DNA of 57,047 nt from Lachnospiraceae bacterium (GTDB taxonomy: Bacteria > Bacillota > Clostridia > Lachnospirales > Lachnospiraceae), in the NCBI GenBank assembly GCA_003979345.1, contig RYVZ01000018.1, positions 1,944 through 58,990 on the forward strand, written 5' to 3'. Made by a program: the position numbers and the translations under genes. A model generated the notes under the pieces. That model worked only from the letters and a program-made list of their open reading frames with translations. It was not told the DNA's origin and ran no database searches. Of the stretch, positions 10,915 to 18,376 are shown one piece after another. The stretch's first letter is position 1. Each line of letters opens with the position of its first letter.

Positions 10915-12204
10915 GGACAGTACGGCAACACGCGATTTCGTACTTCCGTCAAAATTTTCGTCGCAGGCACCCGCCTCATATACTTCAACCGTCACCAAAA
11001 ACATACGAAACCTTTTCTCCTTGTGTACGGCGGAATTACCGATATTCAATTTCTCAGACAGTTCTGTATCCGTCTGTCTTCCACTGACATTTTTTGTACT
11101 TCCGTCTTCATATGCTTTGTAACTGTAATGATAAGTTGCTTTCACATCGCTGACCACGGGGTCAATTGCGGGGTGTCCTTCATCCGCAGCCAGATTGGTC
11201 CCGTAATTATGATAAATCCTTACAAAAGACCCCTGATCCTCATCAGCCCAGCGGCCTTCCCGTACCGTAATCTCGGGTGCGTACCGTTCTTCGCGCACAT
11301 CCAGATCAGCCCAGGTCGGGCAGCTCTGCTTGATCAGATACAAATCAAACTCCACATTATCCGGATTCACAATTTCAATCTGATCTTTTCCACTGCCGTA
11401 ACCCGCCGCATAATTCGGCTCATAACACAGGTAAACGCTTCGAAGCGCGTCCTCGCCTTCAAAGCGCTTTGCCCCACAGGGCTCTAACATTGCATCATCT
11501 GTCGGCTCCGGTTCTCCATTTCTCCAATATGCAACTTTCATGCTCACAACAATGCCTTCATCATCGCCGGTTCCTTCCCTTGTGATCGTAAGCTGTAATT
11601 TGCGGTTCACCTCTCTATGGATCGTATCATAATCCAGCCCGAACTCACTTCTTAATGATCCCTCTCCGAGTACATACAGGTAATCTTTTGCGCTGTTATA
11701 CCCTGCCATTGCGACCAGTTCATAATCGTTAACCTTAGGGGCATCCGACTCATCTGCACGTGTATAAGGAGCCGGATCAATCGTCACTTTTATGTCAAAA
11801 TCATACGCATCCTCATGGACATCCTTCAGCGCATATACATATTTTCCCTCATCTAACGCCCCGCCTCCGGAAAGCAGTACCCGCCCGTCCGGCGCTGCGT
11901 TCTGACAGATCAGAAACTCCGCATCCGGCGTCAGTGCCGGATCAAACTGTATCACGACATCTTCATAAGAAAATGCATTGATCCCCTCCATGATGTTCTC
12001 AGCAACAGCTGTTGCGCTCGCCTGCTTTCTCGCTTTTGCATTCGTGCGAGCCGCCGATACATAGACACGGCAGATCGGTACGGCGATGATTGCCAGGATG
12101 ATCATCGCGATCAGTACTTCTAGCAGGGTAAACCCCTTTTGGTCAGCACCAAACGTCTTCTCCTGTTTCTTATGAAGTTGTCCGGTCCATTCCCGTGCAT
12201 TCAT
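10906..12204 (-). CDS. Type IV prepilin, PilV-like
   Basis: The 432-aa protein has a 24-residue leader ending in DQKG, then FTLLEVLIAMIILAIIAVPICRV: a canonical prepilin site with Glu5. PilV-type minor pilins carry this 'GFTLLEVLIAM' signature. The long C-terminal part is acidic and beta-rich with several Cys, about twice the usual PilV size. AGGGGGATAGGT stands before the start. Two hairpins (12216-12267) lie just upstream in the leader. It is part of the minor-pilin block and probably sits in the tip complex that initiates the fibre (family knowledge). Confidence 0.85.
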   Translation of the reverse strand: MNAREWTGQLHKKQEKTFGADQKGFTLLEVLIAMIILAIIAVPICRVYVSAARTNAKARKQASATAVAENIMEGINAFSYEDVVIQFDPALTPDAEFLICQNAAPDGRVLLSGGGALDEGKYVYALKDVHEDAYDFDIKVTIDPAPYTRADESDAPKVNDYELVAMAGYNSAKDYLYVLGEGSLRSEFGLDYDTIHREVNRKLQLTITREGTGDDEGIVVSMKVAYWRNGEPEPTDDAMLEPCGAKRFEGEDALRSVYLCYEPNYAAGYGSGKDQIEIVNPDNVEFDLYLIKQSCPTWADLDVREERYAPEITVREGRWADEDQGSFVRIYHNYGTNLAADEGHPAIDPVVSDVKATYHYSYKAYEDGSTKNVSGRQTDTELSEKLNIGNSAVHKEKRFRMFLVTVEVYEAGACDENFDGSTKSRVAVLSNQ

Positions 12205-12215
12205 ACCTATCCCCC

Positions 12216-12267
12216 TATGTGCGCTTCAGCGCACATACCAATCAATATTTGAAAGTTTACTTTCAAA
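12216..12267 (-). other. Two adjacent hairpins upstream of the PilV-like gene
   Basis: TATGTGCGC-TTCA-GCGCACATA (12216-12237) and TTTGAAAGT-TT-ACTTTCAAA (12248-12267) are perfect 9-bp stems about 10 nt apart in the pilO-pilV gap. The first ends within about 12 nt of the pilV start and could affect ribosome access or act as an mRNA processing or stability element (inference). Confidence 0.75.
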
Positions 12268-12365
12268 CTTGCACCGTCCCACATCATCTTTATTGTCCCA
12301 CCGGCTGTCTTACGTTTCTTCGTTCGCCATATTGATCCGATTCCTTATCCATCCGCAAGATCTCT

Positions 12366-13169
12366 TTATTCTATATCCAAGTCCTGCCCTTCCTCTGCCG
12401 ACTCTCCTTCCGCAGTGTCTTCTACCGACGGTGCTGCCGGCTCCTGCCCTCTGATGACCGCGCCAAAAATACAGTCCACACCATATCCTGCAACACCTGT
12501 ATTCGGAAGTTCATAACTCTTATCTGTTCCACTCATAGAATAATAGTTGATCGTCATCGTCCCGGTCAGGCTGCCTGTTGTATTGTCATAAGCCAGACTG
12601 ACCTCGTCAATGCTGCGTATATCCGGATTCTCCACGATCAGTTTCACAATCTGCTTAAACTGATCATAGGTGCAGACAAAATTATTGGAAGAAGCCGCAT
12701 TGCCAAGCATGATTCCGTCTGCACTATAAATCTGTTCCTCGTTGACCGTTGAATTCTGTGCGATCGCACCGGTAATATCCGTTATGCCCGCCAGAATGTT
12801 CTCCCTCTCTCCAAGCGGAATTTCAATATTCTGTGTGACCGGCGTCCCCACATAGGAAAAATAGCATCCAACCTGATTTTCCAGTTTGACCGCATACATG
12901 ATCTCATCCTCCGTCAAAATTCTGGACGGAAACATATCCGCGACCGCTTCGCACAAGCCTTTCATCATTTCTGTATCGGCTATGTAACTGTTCTGCTTAA
13001 GCTGAAGCTCCTGAAGCGTATTGACCTCACTGCGCAACTGCCCGTTCTCAGCCTCCAGCGCTTCTGTTTTTTCATTTAATTTTTGTACGCCGTAAAAATA
13101 TGTCAATGCGATAATAACGACGCCAAGCACCATGATGAGCACATTTACCTGTTGTTTTGTCACTTTCAT
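12366..13169 (-). CDS. pilO: PilO-like type IV pilus inner-membrane protein
   Basis: The 267-aa protein has one N-terminal membrane helix (about residues 9-27), a coiled coil (about 30-62, KLNEKTEALEAENGQL), then an alpha/beta domain and an acidic tail. This is PilO topology: a bitopic protein pairing with PilN in the alignment complex that links the cytoplasmic PilM ring to the pilus. It begins 15 nt after the PilM-PilN fusion ends, the usual pilM-N-O order. Sequence conservation of PilO is weak, so the call rests on topology and position. Confidence 0.75.
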   Translation of the reverse strand: MKVTKQQVNVLIMVLGVVIIALTYFYGVQKLNEKTEALEAENGQLRSEVNTLQELQLKQNSYIADTEMMKGLCEAVADMFPSRILTEDEIMYAVKLENQVGCYFSYVGTPVTQNIEIPLGERENILAGITDITGAIAQNSTVNEEQIYSADGIMLGNAASSNNFVCTYDQFKQIVKLIVENPDIRSIDEVSLAYDNTTGSLTGTMTINYYSMSGTDKSYELPNTGVAGYGVDCIFGAVIRGQEPAAPSVEDTAEGESAEEGQDLDIE

Positions 13170-13184
13170 GTGGTTTTCTCCTTT

Positions 13185-15086
13185 TTACTCGCCGCCGCCA
13201 ATCTCGTCAATCGCCTCTTCCAGTTCTGCATCACTATCTGTGTTTCCCGCATCGGACGCTCCGCCGTCTTCCGGGCGGATGCCGTTTTCCGCGTTGTATT
13301 CGTTGGTATTTTCAGCGCTGCCGTCCGAATTGTCGTCCTCCGTCGATGCGCCCAGCATGCCCAGCCCTGAGAATGTGCCCTCCACACTGAATGTCACGCC
13401 CTGCCCCGCAATCTCAAGATCATTTTGTCCGGTCGGATCTCCACCGAGCGTCAAAATATCATTGCCGTTTACCAGTTCCGGCATCCCGTCCCCGTCCAAA
13501 TCCGCAAATACAGCCTGCCTGTTGTCATAAATACCGTTAACGCTTAAGCCCCCAATGCTCGCAAAAGTCCGGAGCTGTTCAATACACTCAGCCGCTTCCT
13601 GCTTCGTCGCAACCGTCGCGTTCATCGAAAAGCCCTCTGCGTTGACATGCAATGTACTGATATAAAATGCATGGGGCATTTTTCGTTCCATTTCTTCGAT
13701 AAACTCAACAAGGTAACGCGTTTCCAGCTGCGTCTGTCCGAATGCCGTAAACATGTATTCATATGCCTGTTTCGTTGCCGTATACTCTAAATAATCCGGC
13801 ACATACTGCGCCAGTTCCTGTACCTGACTGCGATAACGGTCATTGTCCGCCGCCGCCTGCCTGTAAGGCAGATAGGCGATCACAAACCATGCGATTGAAA
13901 TGATCAGACAGAGGATCAGCACCGATACTGCCAAAAGCGGCGTTAACGTCACCTTACCCTTTTCTTTCTTCTCCGCATCTTTCGACGGCAGGAAACCAAG
14001 CGGGGACACCGCCGCGCCAAGGCAGGCAATATATCCGCCAAATCCGGTCTCGCGGAATGCCTTTGCGATATTAAAACCCTCAGCCTTCGTCAGCACAACG
14101 ATGCGCATGCCCAGCTCATTGGTCAAAAGCTTGCTCAAACCGCTGAAATCGCCGCCTAACCCGGTCAGATACGTCTTCTCGATCTGTTTTCCATAATTGC
14201 GCGAATTGTAGAAATCAACCACACGGGCAATGCCGCTGATCAGGGTCTCTAACACTGCAGTCGTCTGCTGCCTTGCAAGCGCAAACTGCTCGCCCTCATC
14301 CAGTTCACCCTCGTTCTCGTCAGGATCCGCAACGTCCATTCTCGCCCGCAGCGTCCGGTTCACGCATGTCTTTCTCCGCAGTAGTTCCAATGCCTGCTTA
14401 TAGTCCAGTTCCCCATATGCGCGTGTATTGATCAGAGTTCCTACCGCCTCATCCACGCCGTAAGGAATGCTTCTCTGCAATATCTGCTGACCCTCCTCCA
14501 AAACCGTGATAATAGAGGACCGCTCATCGATTTTGATCACCATCTGAATGCCTTCTCCGCATTCTTTTTTGATGACCTGAAGAATACTGTTTCCACTATA
14601 GTCCATGGCTGCAAGCGTCAGCCCGCAGCGTTCCGCCAAGGTCTGATACCCCTCAAGAAGTGCATGCGGCGCCGCAAAAACCATCACCTTCCGCTGCATC
14701 TTATCTTTCTCTTCACCAACCATGCCAAGTGACGCGTAAGCAATCTCATACCGGCTGATATCCACCGGGAAATAATCGGAAGCGTTCGCGCGTACAACCG
14801 TTGCCACCTTGTTCTCCTTGACGTTCGGCAGAATTACTTCACGACTTGCGATCTTAGAAGACGCAACCGTAAAGATCACCTGTTTTGTCTTCATTCCGTT
14901 CGCCGCAAGCGCATCGGTGATAAGTGCCACCAATTCGTCCGTCACATTTAACTCGCCGTCATTCAATGCTCCCTCCGGCGTCTGAAGATTCACGCATCGG
15001 TAGATTTTGGGACTCTTTGCTTTGAAATCGGTCTCAATGATCTTAATCAGCGAATACCCGACCTCCATGCTCAGCACTTTCGCCAT
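13185..15086 (-). CDS. PilM-PilN fusion, type IV pilus alignment subcomplex
   Basis: This is a 633-aa protein starting after GAAAGGGGAAACATACAC. Residues 1 to about 370 are an actin-like PilM domain: N-terminal EVGYSLIKI, PilM-type VILPNVKE and YFPVD segments, and ATPase-fold segments MDYSGNSIL and YLTGLGGDFSG. Next come a basic linker (DAEKKEKGK), one membrane helix (about 382-406), a short coiled coil and a PilN-like periplasmic-fold domain. A DLDGDGMPEL motif (about 528-537) resembles a calcium loop. The last 60 residues are a highly acidic Asp/Glu/Gly tail. PilM normally binds the N-terminus of PilN, so a fusion makes the interaction permanent. No frame break is visible at the junction. 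Confidence 0.88.
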   Translation of the reverse strand: MAKVLSMEVGYSLIKIIETDFKAKSPKIYRCVNLQTPEGALNDGELNVTDELVALITDALAANGMKTKQVIFTVASSKIASREVILPNVKENKVATVVRANASDYFPVDISRYEIAYASLGMVGEEKDKMQRKVMVFAAPHALLEGYQTLAERCGLTLAAMDYSGNSILQVIKKECGEGIQMVIKIDERSSIITVLEEGQQILQRSIPYGVDEAVGTLINTRAYGELDYKQALELLRRKTCVNRTLRARMDVADPDENEGELDEGEQFALARQQTTAVLETLISGIARVVDFYNSRNYGKQIEKTYLTGLGGDFSGLSKLLTNELGMRIVVLTKAEGFNIAKAFRETGFGGYIACLGAAVSPLGFLPSKDAEKKEKGKVTLTPLLAVSVLILCLIISIAWFVIAYLPYRQAAADNDRYRSQVQELAQYVPDYLEYTATKQAYEYMFTAFGQTQLETRYLVEFIEEMERKMPHAFYISTLHVNAEGFSMNATVATKQEAAECIEQLRTFASIGGLSVNGIYDNRQAVFADLDGDGMPELVNGNDILTLGGDPTGQNDLEIAGQGVTFSVEGTFSGLGMLGASTEDDNSDGSAENTNEYNAENGIRPEDGGASDAGNTDSDAELEEAIDEIGGGE

Positions 15087-15264
15087 GTGTATGTTTCCCC
15101 TTTCAACGGAAATTTACTGTCGTATACAAAGCTATGGACTGCTTCGGCTATGAACTGTCGCCTGACAATCCACAGCTTCGCACACGCTGTTCTATTCCTT
15201 ATAACATGCAAAAAAACCACAGTGAAAATCCCGTAGTTGCCTGCTGTCATAATTATTTATTAAC

Positions 15265-16023
15265 TTATGAAAATAATCTCATATACCAGCCGATCAGGGA
15301 ATCCCCCCACAGCAGAGCGATCCAGACACCCGCCGCCAAATAAGGTCCCATCGCAAGTACATGATCCGCTTTTGACACTTTCATCCTTGCAATATGTATG
15401 ACAGATCCGGCAATACACCCGATCAAAAACGCAAGCACAATCTTCTTCCAACCGAGGAGCAGTCCGCAGACTGCCATCAGCTTAATATCCCCGCCTCCGA
15501 TAGCACGCCCCCCGGAAAGCAGATACAGTATGTAGAGGAACACACTGACAGCAAGGAAGCCGATTCCCCACAAAAGCCAGTCACCAAGGTGCAGTGCAAG
15601 GTGAATCAGCCCCAGCGCCAGTATAAAAAGATTGATCCCAAAAGGAATCTCATAGGTCCTAAAATCGATTATGCCCAGCACTAAAAGCGCCGAGGTGAGT
15701 AAACAGTATAGTACTGAATCCACGTTCACTCCATTTACATAAAAGACCACTACATACAAGACTCCGTTCAGAGCCTCAATCAGAGGATACTGGACGGATA
15801 GCTTCTGCTTACATTTGCGGCATTTTCCACCCAGCGCGGCAAAGCTTACGAGCGGCACTAAATCATACCACTTGAGCTGATAGCCGCAGCCCATACAATG
15901 CGAGCGTATCCTCACAATATTTTCTTTTGCCGGAATCCGGTAAATACAGACATTGCAAAAGCTGCCGATCACGATTCCATATAAAAATATAGCGACGCCT
16001 AGCAGGATGGTTGATGCTGTCAT
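15265..16023 (-). CDS. pilD: Prepilin peptidase (A24 aspartic protease)
   Basis: The 252-aa polytopic membrane enzyme cleaves leader peptides of type IV prepilins and methylates the new N-terminus. Seen: N-terminal domain with the motif GSFCNVCIYRIP, two CxxC pairs (CMGCGY and CRKCKQ) that bind zinc, first catalytic Asp in GIIDFRTYEIP, and the second in GGGDIKLMA. About seven hydrophobic segments follow the family pattern. The length is normal. Its substrates are encoded around it: the major prepilin upstream and the minor prepilins downstream. The gap from the major prepilin (about 330 nt) carries a hairpin. Confidence 0.96.
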   Translation of the reverse strand: MTASTILLGVAIFLYGIVIGSFCNVCIYRIPAKENIVRIRSHCMGCGYQLKWYDLVPLVSFAALGGKCRKCKQKLSVQYPLIEALNGVLYVVVFYVNGVNVDSVLYCLLTSALLVLGIIDFRTYEIPFGINLFILALGLIHLALHLGDWLLWGIGFLAVSVFLYILYLLSGGRAIGGGDIKLMAVCGLLLGWKKIVLAFLIGCIAGSVIHIARMKVSKADHVLAMGPYLAAGVWIALLWGDSLIGWYMRLFS

Positions 16024-16355
16024 AGGGTTTCTTCTGCCTTCTTCAATGCAAGTATACTTTCTACTGCATGTTATTGATTTTGTGACAATTTCATTGTCTG
16101 TCCACGGCGTCCGTTCAACGCTCGCGGCTTATCACTTGTGCCCGTGCACGTGCTCATTCATTTGTACCCGCAGCTTTTCAAGTTCGCGCGTAGGGTTACG
16201 CTTGCCTTCTTCCCTTTCGGGTCAGAGCACAAATAAATACTGTTAATGCTTCCCTGTAAACAAGCGTCCCGCTCCCGCAGAAAGTTGTCTTCGATCCTGT
16301 GGGAGCGGCGCTGCTTATGTTCTATAAAGCATTTTTCGATGGTAGATCTGTTCAC
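16024..16355. other. Noncoding gap between major prepilin and pilD, with one hairpin
   Basis: There is no convincing gene in these 332 bases; the open frames lack ribosome sites and coding character. The only clear structure is an inverted repeat at 16270-16280/16297-16307: CGCTCCCGCAG pairs with CTGTGGGAGCG, giving 11 bp with one wobble and a 16-nt loop. No U-tract follows on the minus strand. It could be a 3' stabiliser or partial terminator that lets the prepilin be made in excess over PilD (inference). Confidence 0.6.
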
Positions 16356-16847
16356 TTATTCGGTGATCAGCTTTGTTCCGTCTGTGATATTAGTTGCAGG
16401 CGATGCACCAAGCGATGCATTATCCGTTACGTATGACTGCACATTGCCATTACTGTCTACAACAAAATGTATATAGATTTCTGTAACATCAGCGCTACCA
16501 TTAGACCATTGAGATGACTTTAACTGTATCCTGTCAATTCCGGTTCCTGTCAAAATCGTTGACATTACAGTAGCATCGCAAACCCCCGAATCGGTTACTT
16601 TTGCTGCCGTTGTAGAAACCTTTACATAATGACCGTCCGGATTATTCGAGGTCTCCGGGTCAGCATAGTCGATCTGCACCGCACGAATGATCTGATCCAC
16701 CGTATCTCTGTCCGCGGACTTTCTGGATCTCTCTACGAACTTTAAGTACTGCGGTGCCAATACCGCAATCAGGATTGCCATGATGGCAATAACGATGATC
16801 AGCTCGACAAGTGAAAAGCCCTTGTCATTCATTTTCTTCTTTTCCAT
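16356..16847 (-). CDS. pilA: Major type IV prepilin (PilA-like)
   Basis: The 163-aa protein has a 10-residue leader MEKKKMNDKG, then FSLVELIIVIAIMAILIAVLAPQYLKFVERSRKS: Gly at -1, Phe +1, Glu +5 and the classic pilin helix. The C-terminal domain is small, Ser/Thr-rich, with one Cys, so no disulfide-bonded D-region as in Neisseria. AAGGAGAGAAAGAAT precedes the start. It is the first gene after a strong promoter (17016-17044), with a gap to pilD, as expected for the abundant structural subunit. Confidence 0.95.
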   Translation of the reverse strand: MEKKKMNDKGFSLVELIIVIAIMAILIAVLAPQYLKFVERSRKSADRDTVDQIIRAVQIDYADPETSNNPDGHYVKVSTTAAKVTDSGVCDATVMSTILTGTGIDRIQLKSSQWSNGSADVTEIYIHFVVDSNGNVQSYVTDNASLGASPATNITDGTKLITE

Positions 16848-16886
16848 ATTCTTTCTCTCCTTTTTGATTGTGATTTCGAGGGAACT

Positions 16887-17044
16887 GCTGATCAGTCAGC
16901 AATATCCCCCCTAGGAGTCTCCCCCCTTTATTTAAGCAGCCCGCCCCTACTCGCAGACCGATTAAATCAAGTTTACAACAATTTACCGATTATCCGCAAC
17001 CTTTTGTTGCTTCTAATTATACACCCGCCACATGAATATGCCAA
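16887..17044 (-). promoter_or_regulatory. Promoter and leader of the type IV pilus operon
   Basis: The -35 TTGGCA (17039-17044) and -10 TATAAT (17016-17021), read on the minus strand, have a 17-bp spacer, a near-consensus sigma-A promoter. Transcription should start near 17008, leaving a leader of about 160 nt. The leader has a G-rich run (about 16909-16926) and a small GCTGA-CTGA-TCAGC hairpin near 16887-16902 ahead of the ribosome site. No known riboswitch consensus was recognised. Confidence 0.75.
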
Positions 17045-17180
17045 TAATTTTCAACATTTTTATTGTTTTTTGTTAATTTTGCACAACCAATTTTTTTTCT
17101 TGCATACAGGGAGCTGTCTGAGCTGTTGCGTTCGGAGCCTGGTTAAATTTTTGCATTACTCAGACTTCAATACCGCTCTA

Positions 17181-17212
17181 CAACAAGAAAAAGAACCGCG
17201 CATGCAGTTCTT
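17181..17212 (-). terminator. Intrinsic terminator of the coiled-coil gene
   Basis: AAGAACCGC (17191-17199) pairs with GCAGTTCTT (17204-17212) over a 4-nt loop with one G-U pair. On the minus strand the stem is followed by TTTCTTGTTG (17181-17190). It lies 25 nt after the stop at 17237 and separates this gene from the pilus promoter. Confidence 0.8.
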
Positions 17213-17236
17213 CCCTTGTTTCTATCTATCACAGCG

Positions 17237-18004
17237 TTATGCTAATTTTTCTTTCAAGCCTCTCACATCCGATTCCAGTATTCCAACCCGCAAAGTCAGC
17301 CTTTCTATTTCTTTGACCGGCTTTACTGCATCATCAAGATTCATCTTCAAATTCATGTGCCCTTCGGCTATCTTCATGATATGCTCCCGAAGCTCGTTCT
17401 CTATAAGCAGTTCAACATTTCTGACACGCCGCTTCAATTCCTGAATGTCTTCTTTCAAGCCGCTAATCTCGTTTCTTATGCTGCCGATCTCACTCTTTAT
17501 TCTGCCCATGTCGTCCTTCATGCCATTGATATCTCCTCTAATATCTTTCATCTCACTCTCCAGAGCAGAAACCCTGATGTTCAACACGTTCATGTCTGTA
17601 CGCATCCCGCTGATCTCGGCCTTTATTTCGCCAGCCTCTTCTCTCACGCCCGCGATCGCACTGTTTATATTATAGATTGTTCTCTCCAGATCTGAAACCC
17701 TAAGATCAAGCCTGTCAATCTGCGCATGCATCTCGTTGATTTCAGCTTTTATCTCTTTGATCTCTTCTTTTATCCCATTGATCTCTTCTTTCATCTCTTT
17801 GATCTCTTCTTTCATCTCTTTGATCTCTTCTTTCATCTCTTTCATTTCCTCCTTCATCCCCCCAACCTCGGCTTTTATCCCGTTGATTTCCTCTTTCATC
17901 TCCCTCAATTCATGCAGGATTAAATCAAATTTTTCATCAGTCGACATCACCTCCCTGCCATCTGCCTGCTCGACCATCCTGCCCATTTTCTTTGTGTTTT
18001 CCAT
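17237..18004 (-). CDS. Heptad-repeat coiled-coil protein of unknown function
   Basis: ATG 18004 is chosen because GGAGGAAAAC precedes it and the predicted transcription start lies about 190 nt upstream. The product is 255 aa and almost entirely alpha-helical coiled coil: MKEEI/KEMKEEI heptads in perfect register (about residues 35-100), continuing in looser heptads to the end. It is Lys/Glu-rich with no signal peptide, membrane helix or catalytic motif, so it is probably a cytoplasmic rod or scaffold. The heptads are encoded by 21-bp tandem repeats at 17748-17846. The gene has its own promoter and terminator. No family recognised. Confidence 0.8.
   Translation of the reverse strand: MENTKKMGRMVEQADGREVMSTDEKFDLILHELREMKEEINGIKAEVGGMKEEMKEMKEEIKEMKEEIKEMKEEINGIKEEIKEIKAEINEMHAQIDRLDLRVSDLERTIYNINSAIAGVREEAGEIKAEISGMRTDMNVLNIRVSALESEMKDIRGDINGMKDDMGRIKSEIGSIRNEISGLKEDIQELKRRVRNVELLIENELREHIMKIAEGHMNLKMNLDDAVKPVKEIERLTLRVGILESDVRGLKEKLA
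17748..17846 (-). repeat. 21-bp tandem repeats encoding coiled-coil heptads
   Basis: Near-identical 21-bp units (ATCTCTTCTTTCATCTCTTTG and variants), about four to five copies, encode EIKEMKE heptads. The low divergence points to recent slippage or expansion inside the coding sequence. Confidence 0.85.
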
Positions 18005-18040
18005 GTTTTCCTCCGTTTCCGCGCAGGAGGAAACACACAG

Positions 18041-18105
18041 TTTCCCGCCTGCACTTTTGCTCTTTTTCCTGTCTGTTGAATTTGTCTGGCGAAAAGCCTT
18101 TGAAA
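18041..18105 (-). repeat. Dispersed intergenic element, copy 1
   Basis: Sixty-five bases match 53693-53753 with few changes. Shared blocks are TTTCC-CGCC-GCACTTTT, CTGTTGAA and TGGCGAAAAGCCTTTGAAA. The GGC-GAAAA-GCC core can form a small hairpin. Both copies sit upstream of minus-strand genes in the same orientation. This copy is in the leader of the coiled-coil gene. A shorter relative is at 39701-39723. Confidence 0.8.
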
Positions 18106-18198
18106 TGCTGCATGCCCGATGCGTCAGAATCCGCTGATCAGGCAGCTTTGTTCTGCCCGCGGACGCATCTTCCATGCGAAATGATTTCCGATACAAAA

Positions 18199-18227
18199 AC
18201 TATAGCATTGACAATTTGTTATTGCAA
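18199..18227 (-). promoter_or_regulatory. Promoter of the coiled-coil gene
   Basis: On the minus strand, -35 TTGCAA (18222-18227), a 17-bp spacer, and -10 TATAGT (18199-18204) form a likely sigma-A promoter, with a start near 18192 and a leader of about 190 nt. The leader (18005-18192) holds the dispersed element and no gene. I see nothing notable in 18228-18376. Confidence 0.65.
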
Positions 18228-18376
18228 GTATTTTCTACATCTATTTTATAACGCCTGTCTTTCGTAACGATCCATACATTTTCAATAAATGCTCTGAAAA
18301 TGATATCTATCTTTCCGATACTGATATCTTACCGTCACTGACAGAAAAACACACAAACCGCGCCGTCGTCCCTTCC

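Noticed and set aside
10591..11487. Plus-strand open frame of 298 codons
   Set aside because: It lies opposite the PilV-like and GspK-like genes, which have ribosome sites and recognisable signatures; its product is Cys/His/Ile-rich with no family resemblance.
16158..16355. Small minus-strand frame between prepilin and pilD
   Set aside because: No ribosome site, no known motif, and it contains the hairpin at 16270-16307.
16848..17010. c-di-GMP riboswitch in the prepilin leader
   Set aside because: Neither the GEMM-I core nor the class II pseudoknot sequence could be matched; only a G-rich run and a small hairpin are visible.
18004..18196. N-terminal extension of the coiled-coil protein from an ATG at 18196
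   Set aside because: That ATG coincides with the predicted transcription start and the extension is translated dispersed element; ATG 18004 has GGAGGAAAAC.
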